Shown: piece after piece, positions 27,628-35,942 of the stretch
Position numbering within the stretch: the stretch's first letter is position 1
Layout: the number at the start of each line of letters is the position of its first letter
The notes under the pieces: model-generated
Told to the model about the DNA's origin: nothing
Databases searched by the model: none
The model's input: the letters and a program-made list of their open reading frames with translations, nothing else
Translations under genes and position numbers: made by a program
Assembly: GCF_004357905.1 (NCBI RefSeq)
Contig: NZ_SMTT01000003.1
Location: 106,867 to 170,866 of the forward strand
Source: Campylobacter lari
Lineage (GTDB): Bacteria; Campylobacterota; Campylobacteria; Campylobacterales; Campylobacteraceae
Direction: 5' to 3'
Length of the DNA stretch: 64,000 bases

Positions 27628-27633
27628 ATTATA
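27628..27633 (-). promoter_or_regulatory. -10 box of the dsbA-dsbI-astA operon
   Basis: TATAAT on the minus strand lies about 48 bases upstream of the dsbA ATG. A TG lies two bases further upstream, one base off the usual extended spacing. The palindrome at 27641-27664 covers where the -35 should be. Confidence 0.55.
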
Positions 27634-27640
27634 AACATGC

Positions 27641-27664
27641 TTAAGTTATATTAATATAACTTAA
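27641..27664. promoter_or_regulatory. Perfect 24-bp palindrome, candidate operator
   Basis: The half-site TTAAGTTATATT is followed without spacer by its reverse complement. It sits 7 bases upstream of the -10 and spans the -35 region of the dsbA-dsbI-astA promoter, in an otherwise featureless 196-base gap (27581-27776). The symmetry suggests a dimeric regulator. With only two G/C bases, an extrusion-prone or chance palindrome cannot be excluded. Confidence 0.55.
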
Positions 27665-27776
27665 ATATTAATTAAACAATAAGAAAAAATTTCAAAATGA
27701 AAATATAATTATTAAAAAAATAAAAAATAATAATACTTTATCACAAAAATTACAAAAAGTAATGCTTAAAAAAGCA

Positions 27777-28427
27777 TTACTTGGTAGAAAGTTCTTTAAC
27801 TATACGGATTAGTTCTTCTAAAGAAGTGATATACTCAGGATTGATTTGATATTTGCCATTTACTACAAAAGCAGGCGTGCCATAATTTCTTGAAATTTCA
27901 TTAGCTACATCATAAGCAACTAAAAGCTCTTTGGCTTCTTTAGTTTGTAAAAATTTTTGCAATTCTTCTTTACTAGCACCAATGGCATTTAAACCTATTT
28001 TATAAAACAAATCAAGATTATTTAAATTTAATTTTTTTTCAAAATGACTTACAAAATACACATCAGCAAGCTTATAAGTAAGACTTTTTTCACTAGTAAC
28101 ATCTAAACCTAAAGCTTTTTCTTTAAAAGAAGCTAAAGCAAACATCTCATTTAAAGCACCACCGTACTCGAGCATAGAACTTACCGAGAAAAGATCATAT
28201 TTTAAATTTGGTAAAGCTTGTTTAACTTTTGCTAGAGTGTGAAATTGATGATGATTATAGCAATGAATACAACGATAAGAAAATACCTCTATTAGAGAAT
28301 TTTGTGCATTTGGAATAGGTGTTTTTAAAGTAATATACTCTTTACCCTCACTAAGTGCATTTGCACTCACACTAAAAACAAAAGCCATAATAGCTAGCAA
28401 TTTAAACATTTTTTGCAAAACTTGCAT
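27777..28427 (-). CDS. DsbA-family periplasmic thiol oxidase, second copy
   Basis: The 216-residue paralogue has a signal peptide ending near SANA and active site CIHC (53-56) instead of CTHC, and the same [11 protein letters not shown] cis-proline loop. Long identical blocks ([25 protein letters not shown]) show a tandem duplication with the copy at 26918-27580. Divergence is concentrated in the helical insert. It lies upstream of the other copy but 196 bases away and with its own extended -10, so the two can be regulated apart. The dipeptide in the active site influences redox potential, so substrate choice may differ. Confidence 0.9.
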   Translation of the reverse strand: MQVLQKMFKLLAIMAFVFSVSANALSEGKEYITLKTPIPNAQNSLIEVFSYRCIHCYNHHQFHTLAKVKQALPNLKYDLFSVSSMLEYGGALNEMFALASFKEKALGLDVTSEKSLTYKLADVYFVSHFEKKLNLNNLDLFYKIGLNAIGASKEELQKFLQTKEAKELLVAYDVANEISRNYGTPAFVVNGKYQINPEYITSLEELIRIVKELSTK

Positions 28428-28458
28428 GATTTTCCTTTTTTCAATGATATAAAATACA

Positions 28459-28467
28459 ATTTTAACA
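28459..28467 (-). promoter_or_regulatory. Extended -10 of the upstream dsbA copy
   Basis: TGTTAAAAT on the minus strand (TGn plus TAAAAT) lies about 32 bases before the ATG. The 174-base divergent gap with ybgC also contains the candidate ybgC promoter near 28579 and no other feature I can support. Confidence 0.5.
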
Positions 28468-28578
28468 TAAGATATAAAATCAAGAATATTTTATGCTTTT
28501 CTTATGACATTTTAAGTAGAATTTCAACAAATTTATCAATAAAAAAAGTTGATTGTAAGCGATATTTTCCGATCAATA

Positions 28579-28584
28579 TATAAT
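28579..28584 (+). promoter_or_regulatory. Candidate -10 of ybgC
   Basis: TATAAT lies 18 bases before the ybgC ATG, leaving a leader of only about ten bases that begins near the AAAAGG ribosome-binding site. A CGATAT at 28560-28565 with TAAA about 16 bases upstream also resembles a sigma-28 box, but the match is loose. Confidence 0.35.
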
Positions 28585-28601
28585 AAAATAAAAGGTCTAA
28601 A

Positions 28602-28982
28602 ATGCAAATACGAATTTATTATGAAGATACCGATGCAGGTGGAGTGGTATACCATAGCAACTACTTAAAATTTTGCGAAAGAGCAAGAAGTGAGATATTT
28701 TTTCAAAAAAATGCAAAAATTTTTGATAAAAATACAGGACATTTTCTACTTACAAAAGCAAATTGTAACTTTTTAAAACCCGCTAAACTTGGAGATCTTA
28801 TAGAAGTAAAAACATTTATCACAAAGCTTAAAAAAGCCTCAGTTTGTATAAAACAAGAGATTTATAAAGAAAATACCAAGCTTTTTGAAGCTGAATTTAC
28901 CCTAGCTTTTTTAAAAAATGAAAAAGTAGCCCCTATAGATGAGACTATAACTAAGGTTTTTACTGATCTTGCAAAGGAGTAA
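28602..28982 (+). CDS. ybgC: YbgC-family acyl-CoA thioesterase
   Basis: The 126-residue single hotdog domain has the family's active-site stretch YEDTDAGGVVYHSNYLKFCER, with the catalytic Asp11. YbgC-type enzymes hydrolyse short- or long-chain acyl-CoA. In many bacteria the gene heads the tol-pal operon, but here no tol or pal gene is nearby. The 3' end overlaps a convergent gene by 23 bases. Confidence 0.92.
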   Translation: MQIRIYYEDTDAGGVVYHSNYLKFCERARSEIFFQKNAKIFDKNTGHFLLTKANCNFLKPAKLGDLIEVKTFITKLKKASVCIKQEIYKENTKLFEAEFTLAFLKNEKVAPIDETITKVFTDLAKE

Positions 28983-30177
28983 AACCTAAGCCTTGCGAGC
29001 GAATGATTTTAACCTTATAGTCAAATTGATTATCATTTAAACCCTCATCAAAAATTCTTTGAGAATCTTTATCTAAAAACTGCGTATAAAAATAATCAAG
29101 GCCCACGCTAGTTGCATAAGCTATCCAGTTGTAATTAATATTTTGCGAAAAAAGCTCATTAAGATAGCTTAGAGTTTGATCCTCATTAGAAATGGAATTT
29201 GCTAGCAAAAGTTTTTTTCTATCATTAATTTGCGTTAAACTTAGCAAAATAGGATTATAATTAATCTGGGTTGATAATAATACAAAAGGCTCTATATCAT
29301 AAGTTCTTATTTGTGAGCTTATGAGTGCTGTTTTAATCAAAGAAGTATTTAAAATAATACTAGAATCTTGAAAACTTCTATTTTGATTTAAAATACTTCT
29401 AAAATCAAATTTAGAACTATTAATAGTATAAATTTTCTCACTACCATTACCTGCGTTTAAAACATTCTCATCTAAGCGATTTGCCAAAGGTGTTCCATCT
29501 GAAAAAATAATATTTTTACCATTGGAGTATTCCAAAAGTTTTTGGATTTGTTTTTGATAATCTATACTTCCAAAATACACATTTTCATTTTGCGTATCAA
29601 AATTTCTTTTGTGTGCAGTAGGAATAAAAACTTTTACATTAGAATCAAGGCTTTCTTTTAATAAATTTTTCACACCTTTATCTGTAAAACCTGCGATAAT
29701 ATAATTAAATTTCTCATCTTGAGCTTGTTTAAAAGCTTTAGTTATCTTGCTCTCATCTTCTGTACCTATTAAAAACACCTTTACTTTTATTTGCGCTCTT
29801 TGTCTTAATAAATACGCTATGCTTGAATTTATAATAGTATTAGAATAACTTTTAATCGTTTGCTCAGGTATAATAATAGCTAGTTTTATGCTAGCATTTT
29901 TTTGAATTCTTTTTTCAAAATCTATAATAGAATTTAAAAGTTTGGTATAGATATTGACTAAAAGCTCATTTGCATTATCATTATTAAATCTTGATAAAAA
30001 ATTAAAATAAAGTCCTGTTTCTAACAAAGTAAATAAACAATCATTATCACAATTTTGAAATTCTAAATTAGGATAAAAAGACTCACTAGGTTCTATAGGT
30101 GATGGTTTTTGCTCTTTCGCAAAGACATTTAAAGTTAAAACAAAACTCATCATCAAACAAACTAAACTTTTTCTCAT
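28960..30177 (-). CDS. Periplasmic protein of unknown function (Cj0964-like, binding-protein fold)
   Basis: The 405-residue protein has a clear signal peptide (about 1-20). The mature part alternates helices and short strands, such as IKLAIIIPEQ, YIIAGFTDKGV and KNIIFSDG, like the type 1 periplasmic-binding fold seen in LpoA/LppC and branched-chain amino-acid binding proteins. No ligand can be inferred. It overlaps the upstream UDG-like gene by four bases (ATGA) and the convergent ybgC gene by 23. A role in cell-wall regulation like LpoA is possible but unsupported. Confidence 0.72.
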   Translation of the reverse strand: MRKSLVCLMMSFVLTLNVFAKEQKPSPIEPSESFYPNLEFQNCDNDCLFTLLETGLYFNFLSRFNNDNANELLVNIYTKLLNSIIDFEKRIQKNASIKLAIIIPEQTIKSYSNTIINSSIAYLLRQRAQIKVKVFLIGTEDESKITKAFKQAQDEKFNYIIAGFTDKGVKNLLKESLDSNVKVFIPTAHKRNFDTQNENVYFGSIDYQKQIQKLLEYSNGKNIIFSDGTPLANRLDENVLNAGNGSEKIYTINSSKFDFRSILNQNRSFQDSSIILNTSLIKTALISSQIRTYDIEPFVLLSTQINYNPILLSLTQINDRKKLLLANSISNEDQTLSYLNELFSQNINYNWIAYATSVGLDYFYTQFLDKDSQRIFDEGLNDNQFDYKVKIIRSQGLGFTPLQDQ

Positions 30178-30785
30178 AAATAACCTTTTATTTTTTTAAT
30201 ATCTTCTATAAATTCAGCATAAAAGCTAGGATTTTTACTCAAAAAATTCAAATCATAACTTGGCAAAAGTAAGGCATTATTATAATACATACATTGTCCT
30301 TTATATTTTTGAAAATTCTCAAAACCCAAACTTGCAAAAGCTTCTTGACCAAGACATAAAATAATCTTTGCTTTTATAAAATCAAGCTCATTATAAAAAT
30401 ACGGCAAGCATAATTTTAATGCTTGATCGTCTATTTTAAAATTACTAAAACATTTAAACATATAAGAAAAATATATCTCATCATCTTTTAAATTTAAAAG
30501 CTCCTTGCATAATTTCAAAAGTTCTTGTTTATTTTTAGAAGCAAAAAACTTTCCACTTTCATTCTCTTCCTTGTCAATAAAGGCCTGATAAATCAAAATT
30601 TTAGCATTTTTGGCTTCTTTTTCCATTAAACTATGCTTTCTTAGTCTAGAAAAATGACAAAGATTGCAAGTTTTTACCCTTTCGTTTAATTCTTTAAAAC
30701 TTAAATTAAAATGCCTAATTTGTTTTTGCTCGTTAAAATATTCATAACCAAAAGCTTTTAAATAATACAAATTACGCTTATTCAT
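30174..30785 (-). CDS. Uracil-DNA glycosylase superfamily protein, degenerate active site
   Basis: The 203-residue protein has four cysteines (40, 43, 112, 126) spaced like the 4Fe-4S ligands of family 4 UDGs, and IILCLGQEAFASLG, which matches the family's PKIIVALG..A block. Yet the motif A region reads IYQAFIDKEENESGKFF where active enzymes have a G-E-x-P-G type loop, and the motif B region has LPSYDL without the HPS histidine. The fold and cluster therefore look kept while catalysis is doubtful. The ATG shares one base with the GNAT stop (TAATG). Confidence 0.7.
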   Translation of the reverse strand: MNKRNLYYLKAFGYEYFNEQKQIRHFNLSFKELNERVKTCNLCHFSRLRKHSLMEKEAKNAKILIYQAFIDKEENESGKFFASKNKQELLKLCKELLNLKDDEIYFSYMFKCFSNFKIDDQALKLCLPYFYNELDFIKAKIILCLGQEAFASLGFENFQKYKGQCMYYNNALLLPSYDLNFLSKNPSFYAEFIEDIKKIKGYL

Positions 30786-31255
30786 TACATCAATACTTCT
30801 AAATTTTCACCCTCTAAACGATAAGTTCTCCACTCATTCATATGCTTTGCATTTAATTTAGTATAAAACTCAATCCCTAAATCATTATCGTTCAAACATA
30901 CCCATTCTAATCTTTTAAGATTTTTTTCTTTACAAATTTGTGCTAAATATTTAAAAACAGCTTTTGCATAGCCTTTTTTTCTATATTTTGCTTGAATATA
31001 AATATCTTCTAGATATAACCCACCTAAACCCCAAAAAGACGAAAAAGTAAAATAATACATTGCATAACCTATGATTTTACCATCAACTTTTAAACTTAAA
31101 GCCTTAGCATATTTATTTTCAAAAAAAGATTCTTCAAGTTCTTTAGTTGTGCATTTTACATCTTCAAGCATATTTTCATGGATAGCAAGCTCTTTAATTA
31201 ATTCTAAAATTTTTTCTAAATCTTCTTTTTTACTCTCACAAATTTCAAAACTCAT
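30785..31255 (-). CDS. GNAT-family N-acetyltransferase
   Basis: The 156-residue acetyltransferase has the acetyl-CoA site KYRKKGYAKAVFKYL (R/Q-x-x-G-x-A pattern, about 94-108) after GGLYLEDIYIQ. It ends with the motif-B part WVCLNDNDLGIEFYTKLNAK. This resembles diamine/thialysine acetyltransferases (SSAT-like). The substrate is not certain. First gene of a three-gene minus run (GNAT, UDG-like, periplasmic protein), divergent from rpmH. Confidence 0.88.
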   Translation of the reverse strand: MSFEICESKKEDLEKILELIKELAIHENMLEDVKCTTKELEESFFENKYAKALSLKVDGKIIGYAMYYFTFSSFWGLGGLYLEDIYIQAKYRKKGYAKAVFKYLAQICKEKNLKRLEWVCLNDNDLGIEFYTKLNAKHMNEWRTYRLEGENLEVLM

Positions 31256-31346
31256 GATTTTTCCTTAAAATACATAAAAATAAAACAAAAATTTAGCAAA
31301 AACTTTTAAAATAACTCTTAATTAAAAGCAGATTTAAGTAAGATTT

Positions 31347-31355
31347 TGATAAAAT
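31347..31355 (+). promoter_or_regulatory. Extended -10 promoter of the rpmH operon
   Basis: TGATAAAAT (TGn plus TAAAAT) lies about 45 bases before rpmH. Transcription would start near 31362 and give a T-rich leader of about 38 bases. The remainder of the 144-base divergent gap shows nothing else I can support. Confidence 0.6.
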
Positions 31356-31399
31356 ACACGCTTATTATTTTGTTTTTTATTTTAAGTTAAGGAAAGAAT

Positions 31400-31534
31400 A
31401 TGAAAAGAACATATCAACCACACAAAACTCCTAAAAAAAGAACTCATGGCTTCCGCGTGCGTATGAAAAGCAAAAATGGTCGTAAGGTGATCAATGCTAG
31501 ACGCGCTAAAGGTAGAAAAAGATTAGCGGTATAA
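31400..31534 (+). CDS. rpmH: 50S ribosomal protein L34
   Basis: The 44-residue protein reads [19 protein letters not shown] at its start and ends KGRKRLAV, the standard length and composition for L34, a small rRNA-binding protein of the large subunit. The ribosome-binding site AAGGAAAG precedes the ATG. Its TAA stop overlaps the apparent ATA start of rnpA (ATAA). It heads an eleven-gene plus-strand run to 42461. Confidence 0.97.
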   Translation: MKRTYQPHKTPKKRTHGFRVRMKSKNGRKVINARRAKGRKRLAV

Positions 31535-31857
31535 AAGATTTTCTAAGTATTAACGACTTAGGAGAGTTTGCAACAATTTATAAAGAAGGTAAAAAGTGGC
31601 ACTGTGAAGGTGTAATCATCTTTTATACTTTAAGTAAAGAAAAAAAATTTGCTGTTGTTGCTAGTAAAAAAGTTGGAAAAGCTGTCGTTAGAAATAGAGC
31701 CAAAAGGCTCTTAAGATCAGCTTTTTTTCAGGTTAAAAATCAAGTCGAAAACGGGAAATACATACTTGTAGCTAAGACAAGTATTACTAAAATTCCTTTT
31801 TTAAAATTAGAAAAAAACTTGAAATGGGGTTTGAAAAAAATAGGATGTATAAAATAG
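31531..31857 (+). CDS. rnpA: Ribonuclease P protein component, apparent ATA start
   Basis: The frame encodes a full 108-residue Rnp[41 protein letters not shown] (the RNR motif that contacts RNase P RNA and pre-tRNA) and a C-terminal [11 protein letters not shown]. RnpA helps RNase P RNA remove 5' leaders from pre-tRNAs. There is no in-frame ATG, GTG or TTG between the upstream stop (31513-31515) and the far C-terminus. The only near-cognate starts before the conserved domain are ATT 31522 and ATA 31531. ATA gives the family length and overlaps the rpmH stop as ATAA, the same geometry as an ATGA overlap. A sequencing error is the main alternative. Confidence 0.9.
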   Translation: MKDFLSINDLGEFATIYKEGKKWHCEGVIIFYTLSKEKKFAVVASKKVGKAVVRNRAKRLLRSAFFQVKNQVENGKYILVAKTSITKIPFLKLEKNLKWGLKKIGCIK

Positions 31858-32228
31858 CTTGTTTAAAACTTATTAGATTTTACCAGCTCTTTATCAGCCC
31901 TTTTAAGCCACAATGCTGCAGGTATTATCCAAGTTGTTCTGAATATGCCTTATGGCAATTTAAAAAAAATAATATTTTTAAAGCATTTGGTGCAGTTTTT
32001 TTAAGAATTTTAAAATGCAATCCGTTTTTTAAAGGTGGTATTGATTATCCTAAAATACGCAAGAATACTCTAAACTCAGGTGTATGTTTTAAACCTAGTT
32101 TTAATGCTTTAAAACAACTCAATTATTTTTATATCCCTTGCAATGATAATCAATTTTTTTTAATTAAGATTATATTTCCAAAGGACAATCCGTGTCAGAA
32201 AATTTATCCCAGCAAAAACGCATATTAA
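31845..32228 (+). CDS. yidD: Membrane protein insertion efficiency factor YidD
   Basis: The 127-residue protein has the YidD core: [31 protein letters not shown] with its conserved cysteines, and [17 protein letters not shown]. YidD sits at the inner face of the membrane beside YidC and helps insertion. The ATG at 31845 fits the family's start; an in-frame ATG at 31824 would add seven residues from inside rnpA. The last ~45 residues after the core are not conserved-looking and run 37 bases into yidC. Confidence 0.88.
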   Translation: MYKIACLKLIRFYQLFISPFKPQCCRYYPSCSEYALWQFKKNNIFKAFGAVFLRILKCNPFFKGGIDYPKIRKNTLNSGVCFKPSFNALKQLNYFYIPCNDNQFFLIKIIFPKDNPCQKIYPSKNAY

Positions 32229-33775
32229 TTGCCGTTGTATTATCATTTTTATTTTTTGTAGTTTATGATTATTTTTTTATCCCAAAAGCACCACAAAATG
32301 AGCAAAATATCACTCATATAGAACAAAACAATTCAGCTCCACAAACTACAACCGCAAATACAAATACACAAGCTCCAAAGACAGAACTTAGTGTTAATCA
32401 AAAAGAAGAAATAGCAGTTGTTAAAAGTGAGCATTTTGAAGCACATATTGACTCTTTAGGTAGAATAGCTAAATTTTATCTAAGCGATGAAAAATATAAA
32501 GATGAAAATGGTAAAAGCATTAATCTAGTAGATACTTCTTTATCACCTTTGCCACTAGAAATAAGATTTAGTGATGCAAAGATAAATCAAGAGGCATTCA
32601 ATACAGTATATACAGCTAGTCAAAAAACTATCAATGTAAATGATGAAAATACAACATTAATTCTTACTCAAAATTTAAATGATCTAATAATAACTAAAAA
32701 AATCACTTTTCACAAATATGGAAATTATGATTTAGAAGTAAATCTAAGCAAAGATACAGCTTATTTTATCACTCCAGGTTATCGTCCAAATATAGCAGTT
32801 GATAGTTATACAGTACATGGAGTTTTAATCTTAGATAAAGATGATAAAATAACAATGTTAGAAGATGGTGATGTAGAAAATGATGAAAGTTTTTCTAATA
32901 TAACCCTTATGGCAGCTTCAGATCGCTATTATAGTGCTTTCTTTTATAATTTCGAAAAACCTTTAAATGCAGTAGTTACTAAAGATAATCACGAAAATTC
33001 TATCGTTTTTGCAAGTGCAACTAACAATTTTAAAGCAACCGGATATATAGGTTCAAAAGAGCATGAAATTTTAAGAAGCATTCATGCAGATTTAGATGAT
33101 GTGGTAGAATATGGTTGGTTTACTTTTATAGCTAAACCTATGTTTGAATTTTTAAATTTCTTACATGGTTATTTGGGTAATTGGGGTTGGGCTATCGTAG
33201 TGATGACTTTAATTGTGCGTATTATTCTTTTCCCACTTACTTACAAATCAATGATTTCTATGAATAAACTCAAAGATTTAGCACCAAAAATGAAAGAAAT
33301 TAGAGAACGCTACAAAGGTGATCCACAAAAAATGAATTTACATATGATGGAACTTTATAAAAAACATGGTGCAAACCCAATGAGCGGATGTTTACCTATA
33401 CTCATTCAAATTCCAATTTTCTTTGCAATTTATAGAGTTTTACTAAATGCCATAGAACTTAAAGCTGCACCTTGGGCTTTTTGGATTACAGATTTATCTG
33501 TGATGGATCCATGGTTTATTTTACCTATATTTATGGGTCTAACTATGTTTATCCAGCAACTTATTACACCAATGGCTATACAAGATCCTATGCAAGAAAA
33601 GATTATGAAATTCTTACCATTAATTTTTACTTTCTTTTTCTTAACATTCCCAGCAGGTTTAACTTTGTATTGGTGTGTAAATAATATATGCTCACTTATT
33701 CAACAAGTAATTGTTAATAAGCTTTTCAAAAACCACAAAAAAGAGGAAATAGCTAAACATGAACATAGAAGCTAA
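32192..33775 (+). CDS. yidC: Membrane protein insertase YidC
   Basis: The 527-residue protein has an N-terminal anchor (about 10-28), a large periplasmic beta domain (to ~315) and five C-terminal core helices starting near [22 protein letters not shown]. The hydrophilic-groove arginine lies in [16 protein letters not shown], and the C1 hairpin includes [15 protein letters not shown]. It inserts membrane proteins alone or with SecYEG. The start is GTG with AAGGAC before it. The reading frame begins within yidD and ends 17 bases into jag. Confidence 0.97.
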   Translation: MSENLSQQKRILIAVVLSFLFFVVYDYFFIPKAPQNEQNITHIEQNNSAPQTTTANTNTQAPKTELSVNQKEEIAVVKSEHFEAHIDSLGRIAKFYLSDEKYKDENGKSINLVDTSLSPLPLEIRFSDAKINQEAFNTVYTASQKTINVNDENTTLILTQNLNDLIITKKITFHKYGNYDLEVNLSKDTAYFITPGYRPNIAVDSYTVHGVLILDKDDKITMLEDGDVENDESFSNITLMAASDRYYSAFFYNFEKPLNAVVTKDNHENSIVFASATNNFKATGYIGSKEHEILRSIHADLDDVVEYGWFTFIAKPMFEFLNFLHGYLGNWGWAIVVMTLIVRIILFPLTYKSMISMNKLKDLAPKMKEIRERYKGDPQKMNLHMMELYKKHGANPMSGCLPILIQIPIFFAIYRVLLNAIELKAAPWAFWITDLSVMDPWFILPIFMGLTMFIQQLITPMAIQDPMQEKIMKFLPLIFTFFFLTFPAGLTLYWCVNNICSLIQQVIVNKLFKNHKKEEIAKHEHRS

Positions 33776-34604
33776 AGACTTACAAACTGCACTCATAGAA
33801 GCCTCAAAACAACTTGAGTGCTCTGTGATTGACTTAGAATATGAAGTTATTCAACATGCTAAAGCAGGATTTTTTGGCCTTTTTAAAAAAAATGCGATAA
33901 TCTGTATTAAAGGACATAAAAAAACTCAAAAAGTCCATAATGAAAAACCTAAAAAAAATCAAAATGAAAAATTTAACAAATATTCTCAAAAAAATTTTGA
34001 AAAAAATGAATATAAAAAAGAATATAAAGAAAATTTTCAAAAACCAATTGAAAATATTGCTCAACCTAAAGAACATTATAAAGTAAAAAATGATGCTATT
34101 TTTGATTCTTTCCATAAGGAGTCTTCAGAAGAAAAAAACATTGTTTCTTATATAGATGAGATAAAAATTTCACTAGAAAATTTACTAGCAACTTTTGATT
34201 TTGATATTAAAGTTGTGCAAGTTAGTGTTTGGGATGAAACCTGTGTTTTAATTAAACTTGATGGAGAAGATGCAGCCTTACTTATAGGCAAAGAAGCTCA
34301 CAGATATAAAGCTTTTTCATATTTACTTTATAATTGGCTTAACGCTAAATATAAAATTCAACCAAGACTAGAAATAGCGCAATTTTTGGAAAACCAAACC
34401 CAAGCTATTGATAGTTATTTAAAAATTCTCATAGAAAAAGTAGAGAACACTGGAAGAGTTCAAACAAAACCACTAGATGGAATTTGGCTAAAACTTGCTT
34501 TAGAAAAATTAAGAGAACGCTTTCCTGATAAGTATGTAGCTATCAAACAAAATGACGATCAAAGATATATCGTTGTGAATGATTTTTTGAAGAAAAATGA
34601 ATGA
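33759..34604 (+). CDS. jag: Jag/KhpB-like RNA-binding protein (Jag_N, KH, R3H)
   Basis: The 281-residue protein has three parts: a Jag_N domain (1-50, with [13 protein letters not shown]), a lysine/asparagine-rich linker (~55-120), and a KH domain with [15 protein letters not shown] followed by an R3H-like end ([19 protein letters not shown]). Family members bind RNA and influence cell division or elongation. yidC-jag-mnmE is a widely conserved neighbourhood. Starts inside yidC and overlaps mnmE by four bases (ATGA). Confidence 0.88.
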   Translation: MNIEAKDLQTALIEASKQLECSVIDLEYEVIQHAKAGFFGLFKKNAIICIKGHKKTQKVHNEKPKKNQNEKFNKYSQKNFEKNEYKKEYKENFQKPIENIAQPKEHYKVKNDAIFDSFHKESSEEKNIVSYIDEIKISLENLLATFDFDIKVVQVSVWDETCVLIKLDGEDAALLIGKEAHRYKAFSYLLYNWLNAKYKIQPRLEIAQFLENQTQAIDSYLKILIEKVENTGRVQTKPLDGIWLKLALEKLRERFPDKYVAIKQNDDQRYIVVNDFLKKNE

Positions 34605-35929
34605 ATGACACGATAGCTGCTATTGCTACAGCTCACGGAGTGGGCTCTATAAGCATCATTAGAGTAAGTGGAAAAAAAGCTTTAGAACTTGCATTAAAAA
34701 TTACCCACAAAAAAGAACTCACACCACGCTATGCGCACTTATGCAAACTTTATAAAAACAATAATGACTTTTTAGACGAGGCTTTAGTAATTTATTTTAA
34801 AGCACCCTACTCTTTTACAGGAGAAGATATTGTAGAATTTCAACTTCATGGCGGTTTTTCTTTGAGTGAAATTTTACTCGATGAGCTTGTTTTAGCAGGC
34901 GCGCGCCTTGCTAATCCTGGAGAATTTAGCAAAAGAGCTTGCTTAAATGGCAAAATGGATCTTTTAAAAGCTTTAAGCATACAAGATGCTATCATGTCAA
35001 AATCAACAAGTGCTGCAAATATCATAGCAAAAAATATTAAAGGTGATTTAAGTAAATTTTTAAACGCCATTCGAATAGACCTTGTTCAAACTCTTGCTTT
35101 TGTAGAAACTAGCATTGACTATGCAGATGATGATTTACCGCAAGATTTACTTGATCAAATCATTGCTATGTGTGAAAAAAATTCAAAACTTTTAAGCGAT
35201 ATAGTAGATATTTCCTTAAGTAAAAAAGGTCTTATAGATGGCTTTAAAGTTACTATTATAGGTAAGCCAAATGCCGGAAAAAGCTCATTGTTAAATTCGC
35301 TTTTAGCATTTAATAGAGCCATTGTTTCTGATATTGCAGGCACCACAAGAGATCGTATCGAGGAAAGTTTAAAAATAGGCTCACATTTAATTAAAATCAT
35401 CGATACAGCAGGTATAAGAAACGCAGATGATGAGATAGAAAAAATCGGAGTTAACTTAAGTTATGAAAGCATTAAAGAAGCAGATATCATTATAGCTGTT
35501 TTTGACGGATCTAAAGAATTTGAAGAAGAAGATGAACGTATTTTACAAGCTTTAAAAGATTGTGATAAAAAAATCATTTATGTTTTAAATAAAAGCGATT
35601 TGGCTACCAAATTTAAACATGAAATTAGCACTTCTTGTATACGCATTTGCGCCCAAAAAAACACTCAAGCCATTAAGGAAAGTTTAAATGAATACTTAAA
35701 TACTTTAGATGGCGATGGAATGCTAATTAGCAATACTTTAATACTCAATGCTTGTAAAAATGCTAGTGAAGCTATTTTGCGTGCAAGAGATTTATTAAAG
35801 GAAAGTTCTTTAGAACTTTTTGCTTTTGAATTAAATTTAGCCATAGGAGAAATAGCTCAATTTACCAAAAATTTTGAAAGAGATGAAATTTTAGATGCAA
35901 TGTTTAGTAATTTTTGTTTAGGAAAATAA
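34601..35929 (+). CDS. mnmE: tRNA modification GTPase MnmE (TrmE)
   Basis: The 442-residue protein has an N-terminal folate-binding domain (to ~115, [21 protein letters not shown]), a helical domain and an inserted G domain: P-loop GKPNAGKSS, switch GTTRD, DTAGIR and NKSD. The C-terminus FCLGK keeps the invariant cysteine of the C-x-G-K motif. With MnmG it installs the cmnm5 group on wobble uridine 34 of several tRNAs. Lies between jag and purL, with 13 bases before purL. Confidence 0.97.
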   Translation: MNDTIAAIATAHGVGSISIIRVSGKKALELALKITHKKELTPRYAHLCKLYKNNNDFLDEALVIYFKAPYSFTGEDIVEFQLHGGFSLSEILLDELVLAGARLANPGEFSKRACLNGKMDLLKALSIQDAIMSKSTSAANIIAKNIKGDLSKFLNAIRIDLVQTLAFVETSIDYADDDLPQDLLDQIIAMCEKNSKLLSDIVDISLSKKGLIDGFKVTIIGKPNAGKSSLLNSLLAFNRAIVSDIAGTTRDRIEESLKIGSHLIKIIDTAGIRNADDEIEKIGVNLSYESIKEADIIIAVFDGSKEFEEEDERILQALKDCDKKIIYVLNKSDLATKFKHEISTSCIRICAQKNTQAIKESLNEYLNTLDGDGMLISNTLILNACKNASEAILRARDLLKESSLELFAFELNLAIGEIAQFTKNFERDEILDAMFSNFCLGK

Positions 35930-35942
35930 AAAGGAGATAATT

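Noticed and set aside
28546..28565. Sigma-28 promoter (TAAA...CGATAT) before ybgC
   Set aside because: Spacing and flanks match loosely, and ybgC has no known flagellar link; a TATAAT closer to the gene is equally good.
31824..31844. Earlier ATG for yidD
   Set aside because: It would lie deeper in rnpA and add residues outside the conserved YidD start; the ATG at 31845 fits the family better.
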